Positions 23,499-32,012 of a stretch of 62,406 nucleotides of DNA are shown here, piece by piece. The notes under the pieces were generated by a model. The model had not been told where the DNA came from. It saw only the letters and a program-made list of their open reading frames with translations, and made no database searches. How positions within the stretch are numbered: position 1 is the stretch's first letter; every line of letters begins with the position of its first letter. Source of the DNA: Candidatus Pseudoscillospira faecavium (GTDB taxonomy: Bacteria; Bacillota; Clostridia; Oscillospirales; Oscillospiraceae); contig CAJFVV010000035.1 of assembly GCA_904420565.1 (NCBI GenBank), positions 1 through 62,406 of the forward strand. The letters run 5' to 3'. Made by a program: the position numbers and the translations under genes.

Positions 23499-24509
23499 TC
23501 ATGCATCGGTAATTTCCATGGTAGCATAGGCATTCAAATCCGTATTTCCCCGCTTGCCTGCAAGGTATTCATAATACCCCTGGCAGCCAATCATGGCCGC
23601 GTTGTCGCCACAAAGAGACAGCGGCGGCACATACAGCGTATATCCCCGCTCCGCGCAGGTACGCTGCAAATCGGCGCGGATGATGGAATTGGCCGCCACG
23701 CCTCCGGCCGCCACCACCGCAGACCGCCCGCACAGCTCCGCCGCCGCCATGGCCCGCGGCACCAGCATATCGCTCACTGCACGGGTAAAATCCAGCGCCA
23801 GAGACGCCTTATCCAGCATTTTTCCCGTTTGGGAAGCGTTGTGCGCCAAATTGACCACCGCCGTTTTCAAGCCAGAGAAGCTCATATCGAATTCGCTGCC
23901 GCTGACGTGGGCTCTGGGCAGCTCATAAACACCGCCGCGCCCCTGCTGCGCCAGCGCATCCATGGGCGCGCCGCCGGGATAAGGAAGCCCCAGCACCCGC
24001 GCTGCTTTGTCAAAACACTCTCCCGCCGCATCGTCCCGCGTGGCGCCGATCACTTGCAAATCCGTATAATCCCGCACATCCACAATCAGGGTATTTCCGC
24101 CGGAAATCGCCAGCGCCAGAAAGGGCGGCTTCAGCTCCGGAAACGCAATATAATTTGCCGCGATATGGCCCCGCACATGATGCACCGGAATCAAAGGAAT
24201 ACCCAAGGCATAGGCAACGGATTTGGCAAAATTAACGCCCACCAGCACCGCGCCGATCAGCCCCGGCGCATAAGTGACTGCGACAGCGTCCAGATCCTTC
24301 CGGCCGATCCCCGCCTCGCTCAAAGCGGCATCCGCCAGCTGCACAATCACCTCCACATGCTTGCGGGAGGCAATTTCCGGCACCACGCCGCCATACAGGG
24401 CGTGCATATCCGCCTGAGAAGCAATCTGGTCCGTCAGCACCCGGCGGCCATCCTCCACCACTGCAACGGCCGTTTCATCGCAGGAGGATTCAATTGCTAA
24501 AATCAGCAT
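23499..24509 (-). CDS. tsaD: tRNA N6-adenosine threonylcarbamoyltransferase TsaD
   Basis: A 336-residue ASKHA-fold enzyme that, with TsaB and TsaE, transfers threonylcarbamoyl to A37 of ANN-decoding tRNAs. It begins LAIESSCDETAVAVVEDG and has the metal-binding HHVRGHIAANY and GGVVPEIASRKHVE, with LALAISGGNTLI and ACSGGVA-like VVAAGGVAANS later on. Length is normal. It overlaps the end of rimI by a few bases, forming the last gene of polA-rimI-tsaD. A partner tsaB or tsaE is not in the window. Confidence 0.97.
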   Translation of the reverse strand: MLILAIESSCDETAVAVVEDGRRVLTDQIASQADMHALYGGVVPEIASRKHVEVIVQLADAALSEAGIGRKDLDAVAVTYAPGLIGAVLVGVNFAKSVAYALGIPLIPVHHVRGHIAANYIAFPELKPPFLALAISGGNTLIVDVRDYTDLQVIGATRDDAAGECFDKAARVLGLPYPGGAPMDALAQQGRGGVYELPRAHVSGSEFDMSFSGLKTAVVNLAHNASQTGKMLDKASLALDFTRAVSDMLVPRAMAAAELCGRSAVVAAGGVAANSIIRADLQRTCAERGYTLYVPPLSLCGDNAAMIGCQGYYEYLAGKRGNTDLNAYATMEITDA

Positions 24510-24964
24510 GCCGCTCCCTCCTCAAAATACTTGGTCATAATCAGCGCATCTTCCTTCGGTTTCTCATAGTAATTTTTCCGGCGCCCAACTTCCGCAAAGC
24601 CAAACTTTTGATACAGCGCGATCGCCGCATCGTTGCTCGCACGCACTTCCAGGGTGATAAAGCGCAGCTCATGCGCTTTGGCAAAGTCAAAAAACACCTG
24701 CAAAAGGCGCGCGGCAATCTTTTGACGGCGAAAAGCGGGCAGCACTGCAATTTTGGTGATGCATCCCTCATCCAGCACGACCTGCAGCCCGGCATAGCCC
24801 AGCACAGCCCCCGTCTCATCCTCAGCCACCAGATAAGCGGCGCAGTCGTTGTACAGCTCATCGGCCAGCATATTCCGGCTCCAGGGGGCAGAAAAACACG
24901 CCTGCTCCGCCAATGCCAGCGCATCCAGGTGGGAGGCATCCATCGGCACAATTTTGAATTCCAT
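24503..24964 (-). CDS. rimI: Ribosomal protein S18 alanine N-acetyltransferase RimI
   Basis: A 153-residue GNAT acetyltransferase. The acetyl-CoA loop motif A is ITKIAVLPAFRRQKIAARLL, and LEVRASNDAAIALYQKFGF followed by RRKNYY is characteristic of RimI. It acetylates the N-terminal Ala of S18 and possibly other proteins. The start MEFKIVPM at 24964 has AAGGG upstream; longer starts would run into the polA end. RimI and TsaD genes are neighbours in many Firmicutes, which supports the call. Confidence 0.92.
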   Translation of the reverse strand: MEFKIVPMDASHLDALALAEQACFSAPWSRNMLADELYNDCAAYLVAEDETGAVLGYAGLQVVLDEGCITKIAVLPAFRRQKIAARLLQVFFDFAKAHELRFITLEVRASNDAAIALYQKFGFAEVGRRKNYYEKPKEDALIMTKYFEEGAAC

Positions 24965-24983
24965 GACAGTTCCCTTTTCTTTG

Positions 24984-27644
24984 TTATTTGGCATCCAGCC
25001 AGTTTTTTCCCACATGGGCATCGGCAATCAACGGCACTTTCAAATGGGCCACATCCGTCATCTCTTCCTGCAGGATGGCCACCGCCTGTTCGCTCTGTCC
25101 CTCGGGACATTCGACAATCAGCTCGTCGTGAATCTGCAGCACCAGCCGTGCTTCGGGCAGTTCCGCTTTCATGCGTTTCCACACCCGGACCATAGCCAGC
25201 TTGATGATATCTGCCGCCGTACCCTGAATCGGCATGTTCAAAGCCACCCGCTCTCCGAACGAGCGGAGGTTGAAATTGGAGGATTTCAGCTCCGGCAGCG
25301 GCCGGCGGCGGTGATACAGCGTCTCCACATACCCCTGCTGCCGCGCTTTTTCGACAACTTCTTCCATATAGCGCTTCACGCCCTCATATTTTGTGAAATA
25401 GCTGTCCATATAGGCCTTGGCCTCGCCCACGCTCACGCCGATATCTTTGGAAAGGGAAAAAGCGGAAATGCCGTAGACCATACCGAAATTCACCGCCTTT
25501 GCGCTGCGGCGCATCTGCGGCGTAACCTCCTGCAGCGGCACATGAAATACATGGGCTGCCGTCGTTGCATGGATATCCTCTCCGGACAAAAAAGCCTCCT
25601 GCATCGCTGCGTCGTCCGCCATGTGCGCCAGCAGGCGCAGTTCGATCTGCGAGTAATCCGCATCCACCAGCACGCACCCTTCCGCCGGGAGAAACATCCG
25701 CCGCAGTTCGCTGCCCAGCTCCGTGCGGGTGGGAATATTCTGCAAGTTGGGTTCTGTAGAAGACAGGCGGCCGGTGGCCGTCGCCGTCATCTGAAAGCTG
25801 GTGTGGATGCGCCCATCGCGCCCGATCTCTTTGAGCAGGCCGTCGGCATAGGTGGATTTCAGCTTGGCGTACTGCCGATAGGCCAGGATCTCATCCACAA
25901 TCGGGTAAAGACAGCGCAGCTTTTCCAAGACCTCCGCATTGGTGGAATAGCCGCTTTTGGTCTTTTTCACCGGCGGAATCCCCAGCTTATCAAACAGAAT
26001 TGTACCCAACTGCTTGGGCGAATTGATATTGAATTCTTCCCCTGCCAGATCATAGATGTTTTTTTCCTTTTCTGCGATGCGCCGGGCCATTTCTTCGCCA
26101 AAAGCGGTCAGCTCCGCCGCATCGACCCGGCAGCCGCTGCACTCCATTTCCGCCAGCACCGCACACAGGGGCAGTTCAATGCTGTCATAAAGCGCCTGCA
26201 TAGTTTCCTTTTCCAGATTTGCCCTGAGCACATCGAACAGCCCGTCCACCGCGGCGGCATAGCTGTCCAAAGACGCTTCTGCCTGAGCGGTGTCGCCCAG
26301 CATGGAAAAAGCATCCGGCTCAAGATACAAAGGCTTGGGCAGCTCTGCGCCAAAATAGCTCACAAACAGCCGCTGCAGCTCATAACTGCCCTGGGTCGCA
26401 TCCAGCAGATAAGCCGCCAGAGCCGTGTCAAACACAAAGCCTTCCGCCGGCAGGCCGTTGTCAAACAGCGTGTGCATCAGATCCTTGACATTGTGGGACA
26501 CTTTTTTGATATCCTGAGAAAACAGAGCGCGCAGCAGGGCATTCCAGTCGCCCTGATAACGGTCGAAAAACAGTTCCGCCGTCACGGCGCTGTCCGCTCC
26601 GGTCCGGCAGACCACTGCCGCGCCGGACAGATCCGGCAGCACCAGAACAGACACATGGTCTGCCTGCCGCCAGAGGGCCAGCAGCTCTTCTGCCTGCGCC
26701 GGGCTGGTTACCTGTTCCACCGTGACAGTGATATCCGGCCCTTTTCCCGCCGCAGCACCGCTCTGCCGCTCCGGTCCCAGGCCGAACTTCTCGATCAGTT
26801 TGGTAAATTCCAGGCGCAGGAACAAATCATACAGCCCAGGCTGCGGCGCTTTGCGCAGAGTATCCTTCGGGTCGAAGGCGAAATTGGGCACATCCGTCAC
26901 AATCGTGGCCAGCCAATAAGTCTCTCTGGCGCTCTGCTCCCCCGCTTCCAGCTTTTTGATCACAGCGCTGCGGGCGTCAATGTCGGGCAGCTTTTCATAA
27001 ATAGCGTCAATGGTGCGGTATTTGCGGATCAGATCCAGCGCCGTCTTTTCGCCTATCCCCGGCACGCCGGTCAAATGGTCGGAGGCATCCCCCATCAGCG
27101 CTTTCAAATCAATCATATGGATGGGCTCGAAACCATACTCTGCAAAAAAGCTCTCCGGCGTCATATCCCGGCTGGTGCTGGATCCCATGCTGGTGGTCAC
27201 CAGCTTCACCTTGGTGTGCTCCGTAATCAGCTGGAGGCTGTCCTTGTCGCCGGTGACGATGACACAATCCCATCCGTCCGCTTCGCAGCGGCGGGAAATG
27301 GCACCGATCAGGTCGTCCGCCTCGTACCCCTCCATTTCATAGCGGGGAATATTCATCTGCTCCAGCACATCTTTCAGCACGGGGATCTGCATGCGCAGCT
27401 CCTCGGGCATGGGGCGGCGGCCGGCCTTATACTCCGCATAGGCATTGTGACGGAACGTGGGCGCGTGAAGATCGAATGTGACGCACAGCGCCTCCGGCTG
27501 CTCCTCATCCACCAGCCGCGTCAGAATATTCAAAAAGCCGAAAATGGCATTGGTATACAAGCCGTCATGGGTTTTGAGCATGCTGCGCACACCGTAATAC
27601 GCCCGGTTGACAATGCTGTTGCCGTCGAGCACCATCAATTTCAT
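24984..27644 (-). CDS. polA: DNA polymerase I
   Basis: An 886-residue family A polymerase. The N-terminal 5' nuclease domain begins LMVLDGNSIVNRAYYGVR and has VTGDKDSLQL and GIGEKTALDLI. The central 3'-5' exonuclease fold has lost its catalytic acids: the Exo I position reads HVSVLVLPDLSG, and Exo II reads SHNVKDLMHTLFD. The polymerase domain is intact, with motif A VDADYSQIELRLLAHM, motif B KAVNFGMVYGISAF and motif C QIHDELIVE. It fills gaps and removes RNA primers without proofreading, as known for Bacillus-type Pol I. It leads the polA-rimI-tsaD operon and has its own promoter. Confidence 0.97.
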   Translation of the reverse strand: MKLMVLDGNSIVNRAYYGVRSMLKTHDGLYTNAIFGFLNILTRLVDEEQPEALCVTFDLHAPTFRHNAYAEYKAGRRPMPEELRMQIPVLKDVLEQMNIPRYEMEGYEADDLIGAISRRCEADGWDCVIVTGDKDSLQLITEHTKVKLVTTSMGSSTSRDMTPESFFAEYGFEPIHMIDLKALMGDASDHLTGVPGIGEKTALDLIRKYRTIDAIYEKLPDIDARSAVIKKLEAGEQSARETYWLATIVTDVPNFAFDPKDTLRKAPQPGLYDLFLRLEFTKLIEKFGLGPERQSGAAAGKGPDITVTVEQVTSPAQAEELLALWRQADHVSVLVLPDLSGAAVVCRTGADSAVTAELFFDRYQGDWNALLRALFSQDIKKVSHNVKDLMHTLFDNGLPAEGFVFDTALAAYLLDATQGSYELQRLFVSYFGAELPKPLYLEPDAFSMLGDTAQAEASLDSYAAAVDGLFDVLRANLEKETMQALYDSIELPLCAVLAEMECSGCRVDAAELTAFGEEMARRIAEKEKNIYDLAGEEFNINSPKQLGTILFDKLGIPPVKKTKSGYSTNAEVLEKLRCLYPIVDEILAYRQYAKLKSTYADGLLKEIGRDGRIHTSFQMTATATGRLSSTEPNLQNIPTRTELGSELRRMFLPAEGCVLVDADYSQIELRLLAHMADDAAMQEAFLSGEDIHATTAAHVFHVPLQEVTPQMRRSAKAVNFGMVYGISAFSLSKDIGVSVGEAKAYMDSYFTKYEGVKRYMEEVVEKARQQGYVETLYHRRRPLPELKSSNFNLRSFGERVALNMPIQGTAADIIKLAMVRVWKRMKAELPEARLVLQIHDELIVECPEGQSEQAVAILQEEMTDVAHLKVPLIADAHVGKNWLDAK

Positions 27645-27682
27645 GGCAAATCCTCCAAACTCAGGTTTTCATCGATAGTGGT

Positions 27683-27711
27683 ATTATACCGTTTCCGCAG
27701 CGGGAATACAA
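27683..27711 (-). promoter_or_regulatory. Promoter of the polA operon
   Basis: On the minus strand TTGTAT (27711-27706), 17-bp spacer, TATAAT (27688-27683), about 40 bases before the polA start. Confidence 0.75.
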
Positions 27712-27731
27712 GCAGTGCCGCACCTGCGCGC

Positions 27732-27770
27732 AAAAAAAGCCGGATGTCCGCTGTAAAGCGGGCATCCGGC
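27732..27770 (-). terminator. Terminator of the molbindin gene
   Basis: On the minus strand GCCGGATGCCCGC pairs with GCGGACATCCGGC and is followed by TTTTTTTG. Confidence 0.85.
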
Positions 27771-27784
27771 CTGCTGCTCCGTGC

Positions 27785-27994
27785 TCAATCCACGCCGACC
27801 ATGACGGAAGTGGCCTTGATCACGGCATAAGCCTCGCCGCCGACCTGCAGCCCCAGTTCCTTGATGGAAGTCATGGAAATCGTGGCGCTGATCACATTGC
27901 CGCCGCCGATATCAATTTTCACAATGCCGTTGACGGCGCCTTCCTGGATATCCAGAATTTTGCCTTTGAATTGGTTTCTTGCACTCAGTTTCAT
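27785..27994 (-). CDS. mop: Molbindin (Mop/TOBE domain, molybdate- or tungstate-binding)
   Basis: A 69-residue single TOBE-domain protein. It begins KLSARNQFKGKI and has VNGIVKIDIGGGNVISATIT-like residues and SIKELGL with VKA-like AVIKATSVMVGV at the end, the Mop signature. Such proteins form hexamers that store or buffer molybdate or tungstate oxyanions in the cytoplasm. No molybdate transporter or cofactor gene lies nearby, so it stands alone with its own terminator. Start at 27994 has an AGGAGC-type site (AAAAAAGGAGCC) upstream. Confidence 0.9.
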   Translation of the reverse strand: MKLSARNQFKGKILDIQEGAVNGIVKIDIGGGNVISATISMTSIKELGLQVGGEAYAVIKATSVMVGVD

Positions 27995-28086
27995 AATACA
28001 GGCTCCTTTTTTCTTTTGAGATACTTTATAGTGTGCACTGTTTTTCCCCTTTTTTCAAGGATTCTTTCATGTATTTCTCTGCTTTT

Positions 28087-29604
28087 TCAAACACTTTTAC
28101 TGATATTCTCCCGCACAGGCTTCGGTTGGGCACGGCCATACAGCTTTGTGCAGGCAACAATTTTTTCCGCCAGGGCCGGTGTCAGCTGCCCGGGGCGCAG
28201 CCGCCAACACCAGTTGCCGCCGCAGGTGCCGGGCGTATTCATCCGGCTTTCCGCGCCCAGGCCAAGGCAGTCCTGCATCTGGGCAATAAACAGATCCGCA
28301 ACAGAACTCATCCCTCCGCGGATCATGCCCCAGTGAAAGCCCTCCTGCTCATGCAGGCCCAGATAACGCTTTGCCACAGCGACATCTTCCGCATCGGCCT
28401 CTTCCCGCCAGGCCAACACCGGCGCATTGTCGTGGGTGCCCACATAGCAGACGCAGTTGCGCTCATAAGTATGGGGCATATAATCGCTCTGTTCCCGCCT
28501 GTCAAAGGCGAATTCCAGAATTTTCATGCCCGGCAGCTTAGAATCCTCCAAAAGCCTGCGCACATCCGCCGTTAAAAAGCCCAAATCCTCGGCAATAAAC
28601 TGCACGTTGTAAAACCAGCTGGTCAGCACGCCCACCAAATCCATGCCCGGGCCTTTGATCCAGCGGCCGTTTTTGGCCGTCTCTTCGCCATAGGGCACGG
28701 CCCAATAGCTTTCAAACCCGCGGAAATGATCGATGCGCAGCGCATCGAACAGGCGCGCCGCGCCTTCCACCCGCCGGATCCACCAGCCGTAGCCATCCCG
28801 TTTCATCACATCCCAGCGATAGAGCGGATTGCCCCACAGCTGGCCGTCGGCGCTGAAATAATCCGGCGGAACGCCGGCCACTGCCGTGGGGATATTTTTT
28901 TCATCCAGCTGAAAATGTTCCGGTCCGGCCCACACATCGGCGCTGTCCATCGCAACATAAATCGGCAAATCTCCGATCAGCCCCACGCCGTGCTGATGGG
29001 CATAGGCGTGCAGCGCTTCCCACTGGCGGAAAAACAAAAACTGGATATAGAGAAACAGCTCGATATCCTCCTTCCGTTCTGCGCGGCAGCGCTCCAGCGC
29101 CGCTTTTTCCCGCAGGCGCACCGGTTCCGGCCATTCACTCCACGCCCGCATGGAAAAACGGCGCTTGAGGGCCATGAACAGCGCGTAATCCGGAAGCCAG
29201 TTTTTCTGCTGCTCCACAAACGCTTCCACTTCTGCCCGGTCGCGGGCAAGGCCTTTCCGCGCCGCCTTTTCCAAAACCGCAAACCGGCTCCGGTAGATTT
29301 TTTCATAGTCCACCCGGCCGCAGTCTGCGCCCCAGTCGATCCCCCGCAGGTCCTCCTTTTCAAGCAGTCCCTCTTCCACCAACAAATCCAGATCGATGAA
29401 ATACGGGTTGCCCGCATAGGAAGAAAAACTTTGATACGGCGAGTCTCCATAGCTTGTGGGACCCACCGGGAGCATTTGCCACCAGGACTGTCCAGCCGCC
29501 TCCAAAAAATCCACAAATGCGTAAGCTGCCTTGCCCAGGGTGCCGATACCATAAGGCGATGGCAGGGAAAAAACCGGAAGCAGAATACCGCTGCTGCGCT
29601 TCAT
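28087..29604 (-). CDS. malQ: 4-alpha-glucanotransferase (amylomaltase, GH77)
   Basis: A 505-residue GH77 amylomaltase that transfers alpha-1,4-glucan segments between maltodextrins. It begins RSSGILLPVFSLPSPYGIG and has WWQMLPVGPTSYGDSPYQS, GDLPIYVAMDSADVW, the nucleophile in LRIDHFRGFESYWA, the acid/base in EDLGFLT, and the transition-state Asp in VGTHDNAPVLAW. Length fits the family. The start at 29604 has GGGGAGGAA 8 bases upstream and a sigma-A promoter about 40 bases before that. No other glycogen genes are adjacent; the GH3 gene lies far away. Confidence 0.96.
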   Translation of the reverse strand: MKRSSGILLPVFSLPSPYGIGTLGKAAYAFVDFLEAAGQSWWQMLPVGPTSYGDSPYQSFSSYAGNPYFIDLDLLVEEGLLEKEDLRGIDWGADCGRVDYEKIYRSRFAVLEKAARKGLARDRAEVEAFVEQQKNWLPDYALFMALKRRFSMRAWSEWPEPVRLREKAALERCRAERKEDIELFLYIQFLFFRQWEALHAYAHQHGVGLIGDLPIYVAMDSADVWAGPEHFQLDEKNIPTAVAGVPPDYFSADGQLWGNPLYRWDVMKRDGYGWWIRRVEGAARLFDALRIDHFRGFESYWAVPYGEETAKNGRWIKGPGMDLVGVLTSWFYNVQFIAEDLGFLTADVRRLLEDSKLPGMKILEFAFDRREQSDYMPHTYERNCVCYVGTHDNAPVLAWREEADAEDVAVAKRYLGLHEQEGFHWGMIRGGMSSVADLFIAQMQDCLGLGAESRMNTPGTCGGNWCWRLRPGQLTPALAEKIVACTKLYGRAQPKPVRENISKSV

Positions 29605-29643
29605 AAAAACATTCCTCCCCAGTGAACTTTGACCGCTGCATTT

Positions 29644-29672
29644 ATGATAGCAAGCCCCGATGCTTCTGTCAA
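29644..29672 (-). promoter_or_regulatory. Promoter of malQ
   Basis: On the minus strand TTGACA (29672-29667), 17-bp spacer, TATCAT (29649-29644). Confidence 0.75.
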
Positions 29673-29805
29673 TGTGCATACAAAGCACACACTCTTGCAA
29701 AAATTTTACATAAACCTTACGCATCCATGGTGGCAGAGCCCAGCACAATTTTCTATGATAGCATTAGTTCTTTCGATATTTATATAGAAAGGAGCCGTTG
29801 TCCCT

Positions 29806-30288
29806 ATGCGATTTTCTGCTGCACGCAGCGGGCGCAGCGCTTTGTGGAGCCTGCTGACATTTCTCGCATATATCGCCGCCCTCTGGGCTATCGCTTATTA
29901 CAACCTGCACGATTACCAGGGCGCTTACAACACCATTGTCACCGATGTTTTGTTGTCCCTTGCCTTTGCAGCAGCTTTTTTCCCGCCCATGCTGGCGCCG
30001 CGCTGCAACAAAGGCAAACTCGCCCTGCTGGTTATCGCGCTTCTTTGTTTGGCAGTGGTGTCCTTTTTCGCTCTTCGCCCCCAATACACTGTACACGACG
30101 GCTATCAAATCTTATCAGACGCTCATTATGAGCAGATTCAGTTAGAGGACGCCTATGTGCCCCAGGCACAAAATGATCCTTCACACCCCTTTGTTTCTTC
30201 CAGCATCGTGTTCGAAGCAAAACAAGGCACGAATCTTTATGAGATTCTGTTCGATCCCACCAGCGGAAGCTACTATGCCACGGCCTGA
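29806..30288 (+). CDS. Small membrane protein of unknown function
   Basis: A 160-residue protein with three hydrophobic segments (ALWSLLTFLAYIAALWAIAY, VLLSLAFAAAFFPPML, LALLVIALLCLAVVSFFAL) and a polar C-terminal domain of about 65 residues that begins PQYTVHDGYQ and probably lies outside. AGAAAGGAGCC precedes the ATG at 29806. It is a single gene, divergent from malQ and convergent with sdaA, closed by a strong hairpin. I do not recognise the family. Confidence 0.65.
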   Translation: MRFSAARSGRSALWSLLTFLAYIAALWAIAYYNLHDYQGAYNTIVTDVLLSLAFAAAFFPPMLAPRCNKGKLALLVIALLCLAVVSFFALRPQYTVHDGYQILSDAHYEQIQLEDAYVPQAQNDPSHPFVSSSIVFEAKQGTNLYEILFDPTSGSYYATA

Positions 30289-30305
30289 ATATACGTTAAA
30301 ACAAA

Positions 30306-30350
30306 TCCCCGCTGCGCAACAGCGTACTCACTGTTGTGCAGCGGGGATCG
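30306..30350. terminator. Terminator between the small membrane protein and sdaA
   Basis: CCCCGCTGC-g-CAACAG pairs with CTGTTG-t-GCAGCGGGG around an 8-nt loop. It lies between convergent genes. Confidence 0.8.
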
Positions 30351-30369
30351 ATTGTGTTTTGATCGTATA

Positions 30370-31566
30370 TCAATTGTAATTTTTCGCCAAACCGCCCTCC
30401 GCCGTTTCCCGGTAGCGGCGGGACAGGTCGCGCCCCGTTTCATACATGGTTTTAACCACCAGATCAAAGGAAATCTTGCGTGTGCTGGTGAGAAAATTGG
30501 CCAGAGACAAGGCGTTGATGGCCCGCATGGCCGCCACGGCGTTGCGCTCAATGCAGGGAATCTGCACCAGGCCGCCGATGGGATCGCAGGTCAGGCCCAG
30601 GTGGTGCTCCATGGCCACCTCGGCTGCGTATTCAATCTGATCGATGCCCATTTCAAATAATTCGCCCAGGGCCGCCGCCGTCATGGAACAGGCCGAGCCG
30701 ATTTCTGCCTGACAGCCGCATTGGGCGCCGGAAATGGAGGCGTTGGTTTTGATCAGATTTCCGACGACTCCGGCCGCCGCCAGAGCGCGCAGCACCTGCT
30801 CGTCAGAAAATCCCTTCTGCTCCTGCATATACCGCAGCGCCGAGGGCAGTACGCCGCAGGCGCCGCAGGTGGGAGCGGTGACAATTTGTCCGCCGGAGGC
30901 GTTTTCCTCCGCCACCGCAAAGGCATAAGAGCAAACCAGCCGGTTTTCCCGGGTGGCCGCGCTTTCGTCAATGTGGCGCTGCTCGTGGAGAAACTGGGCT
31001 TTGCGCTCCACATGAAGGCCGCCCGGCAGTTCCCCGGAAACAGACAGTCCGTTGACAATGCTCCGCTTCATAACCTCCCACACGCGGTACAGCTCGTCCC
31101 AGATGGCGGTTCCCTCATGATACTCCACATAATCCGGCAGGCGCGCATTATGACTTTTGCACCATGCCGCAATCTCCGCATAGGAGTGCTCCGGATAGAT
31201 CTCCGGCGTGTCTGCTTCCGGCCGTCCCACCAGAGTGATGGCGCCGCCGCCAGTGGACAGCACCCGCAAAAAGCCCGTCTGTTTCCCTTGCTGATAGGCA
31301 AACAGATCCATGGTGTTGGGATGGGGCAGATCGGTCGTTTCCGTGTCAAACACGATGTCCGTCTCCACCGGTGCCAGGGTTTCCTTCAGCGCCTGATCCG
31401 TTAAATGTCCTTTCCCCGTCAATGCCAGGGAGCCGTACAGCACCACGCAGAAACGGTCCGCTTCCGGCTGCTCGGCGCGAAACAGGGCCGCCGCTTTGGC
31501 CGGCCCCATGGTGTGGGAGCTGGATGGACCCCGCCCGATGAGATATAATTCCCGAATGGATTTCAT
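30370..31566 (-). CDS. sdaA: L-serine ammonia-lyase, iron-sulfur dependent, single-chain
   Basis: A 398-residue L-serine dehydratase that turns serine into pyruvate and ammonia through an oxygen-sensitive 4Fe-4S cluster. The beta domain has LIGRGPSSSHTMGPAKAA and the alpha domain has TAPTCGACGVLP, GAQCGCQAEIGSACSMTAAA and the third cluster Cys in GLTCDPIGGLVQIPCIERN. Both domains are in one chain, unlike the separate sdaAA and sdaAB of many Clostridia. The start at 31566 has AAAGGAG upstream. It supports amino acid fermentation and lies near cysE, which uses the same substrate, but not in the same operon. Confidence 0.95.
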   Translation of the reverse strand: MKSIRELYLIGRGPSSSHTMGPAKAAALFRAEQPEADRFCVVLYGSLALTGKGHLTDQALKETLAPVETDIVFDTETTDLPHPNTMDLFAYQQGKQTGFLRVLSTGGGAITLVGRPEADTPEIYPEHSYAEIAAWCKSHNARLPDYVEYHEGTAIWDELYRVWEVMKRSIVNGLSVSGELPGGLHVERKAQFLHEQRHIDESAATRENRLVCSYAFAVAEENASGGQIVTAPTCGACGVLPSALRYMQEQKGFSDEQVLRALAAAGVVGNLIKTNASISGAQCGCQAEIGSACSMTAAALGELFEMGIDQIEYAAEVAMEHHLGLTCDPIGGLVQIPCIERNAVAAMRAINALSLANFLTSTRKISFDLVVKTMYETGRDLSRRYRETAEGGLAKNYN

Positions 31567-31653
31567 GCAAAACTCCTTTTCTTTTTCTGATACAGCGCTG
31601 CCTCCAGTATGCCCCGCTTCACGGAAATTCATGTTTCCCCTGCCCTGCGGCCC

Positions 31654-31682
31654 TTGCAAAGCACGCCATAACCTGTTATAAT
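31654..31682 (+). promoter_or_regulatory. Strong promoter without a downstream gene start
   Basis: TTGCAA (31654-31659), 17-bp spacer, perfect TATAAT (31677-31682). The next coding start on this strand is more than 300 bases away, beyond a terminator. Confidence 0.75.
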
Positions 31683-31688
31683 CATGTC

Positions 31689-31920
31689 GAAAAACAAAAA
31701 TGCGGCAGCTTGCAGGTGCGCCAACACCCGCAAGCCTGCGCAGGTGCCAGAACCACCTACACAACGGCCATTGGCCGCACCGCATGGGATATTATACGAC
31801 ATTCCGGCCCTTTCCGCAAGGGGCGGTTTTGTTGCTATACATATCTTTGCATTGTGTCGCATGAGAAGTCTCTTCTTGCGCTGTGTGGGGAAATGCCCTG
31901 CACAGCGTTTTTGTTTTTCG
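31689..31920 (+). ncRNA. Candidate structured noncoding RNA (about 230 nt)
   Basis: The transcript from the promoter at 31654-31682 has no frame with a ribosome site. It contains a run of hairpins: CTTGCAGGTG / CACCCGCAAG, GGTG-ccagaa-CACC, CGGCC-att-GGCCG, GCCCTT-tccgc-AAGGGGC and AGAAG-tct-CTTCT closed by CGCA / TGCG. It ends at GCGCTGTG / CACAGCG followed by TTTTTGTTTTT. I do not recognise a 6S, SRP, tmRNA or RNase P signature. It could instead be an attenuating leader of the lipoprotein gene that starts at 32013. Confidence 0.55.
31876..31920 (+). terminator. Terminator of the candidate RNA
   Basis: GCGCTGTG-t-GGG / CCC-tg-CACAGCG with TTTTTGTTTTT after it. Confidence 0.75.
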
Positions 31921-32012
31921 CCCACCGCCTGGGGGCGCCAGCCCCCGGGGCCGGTGCGGTGATAAAATCAGCAGCACAGCATATGTGTCTGCATGGAAAG
32001 GAAAGATTGTTT

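Noticed and set aside
24849..27830. A 993-codon plus-strand frame across polA
   Set aside because: Shadow frame; polA motifs A, B, C and the 5' nuclease are intact on the minus strand.
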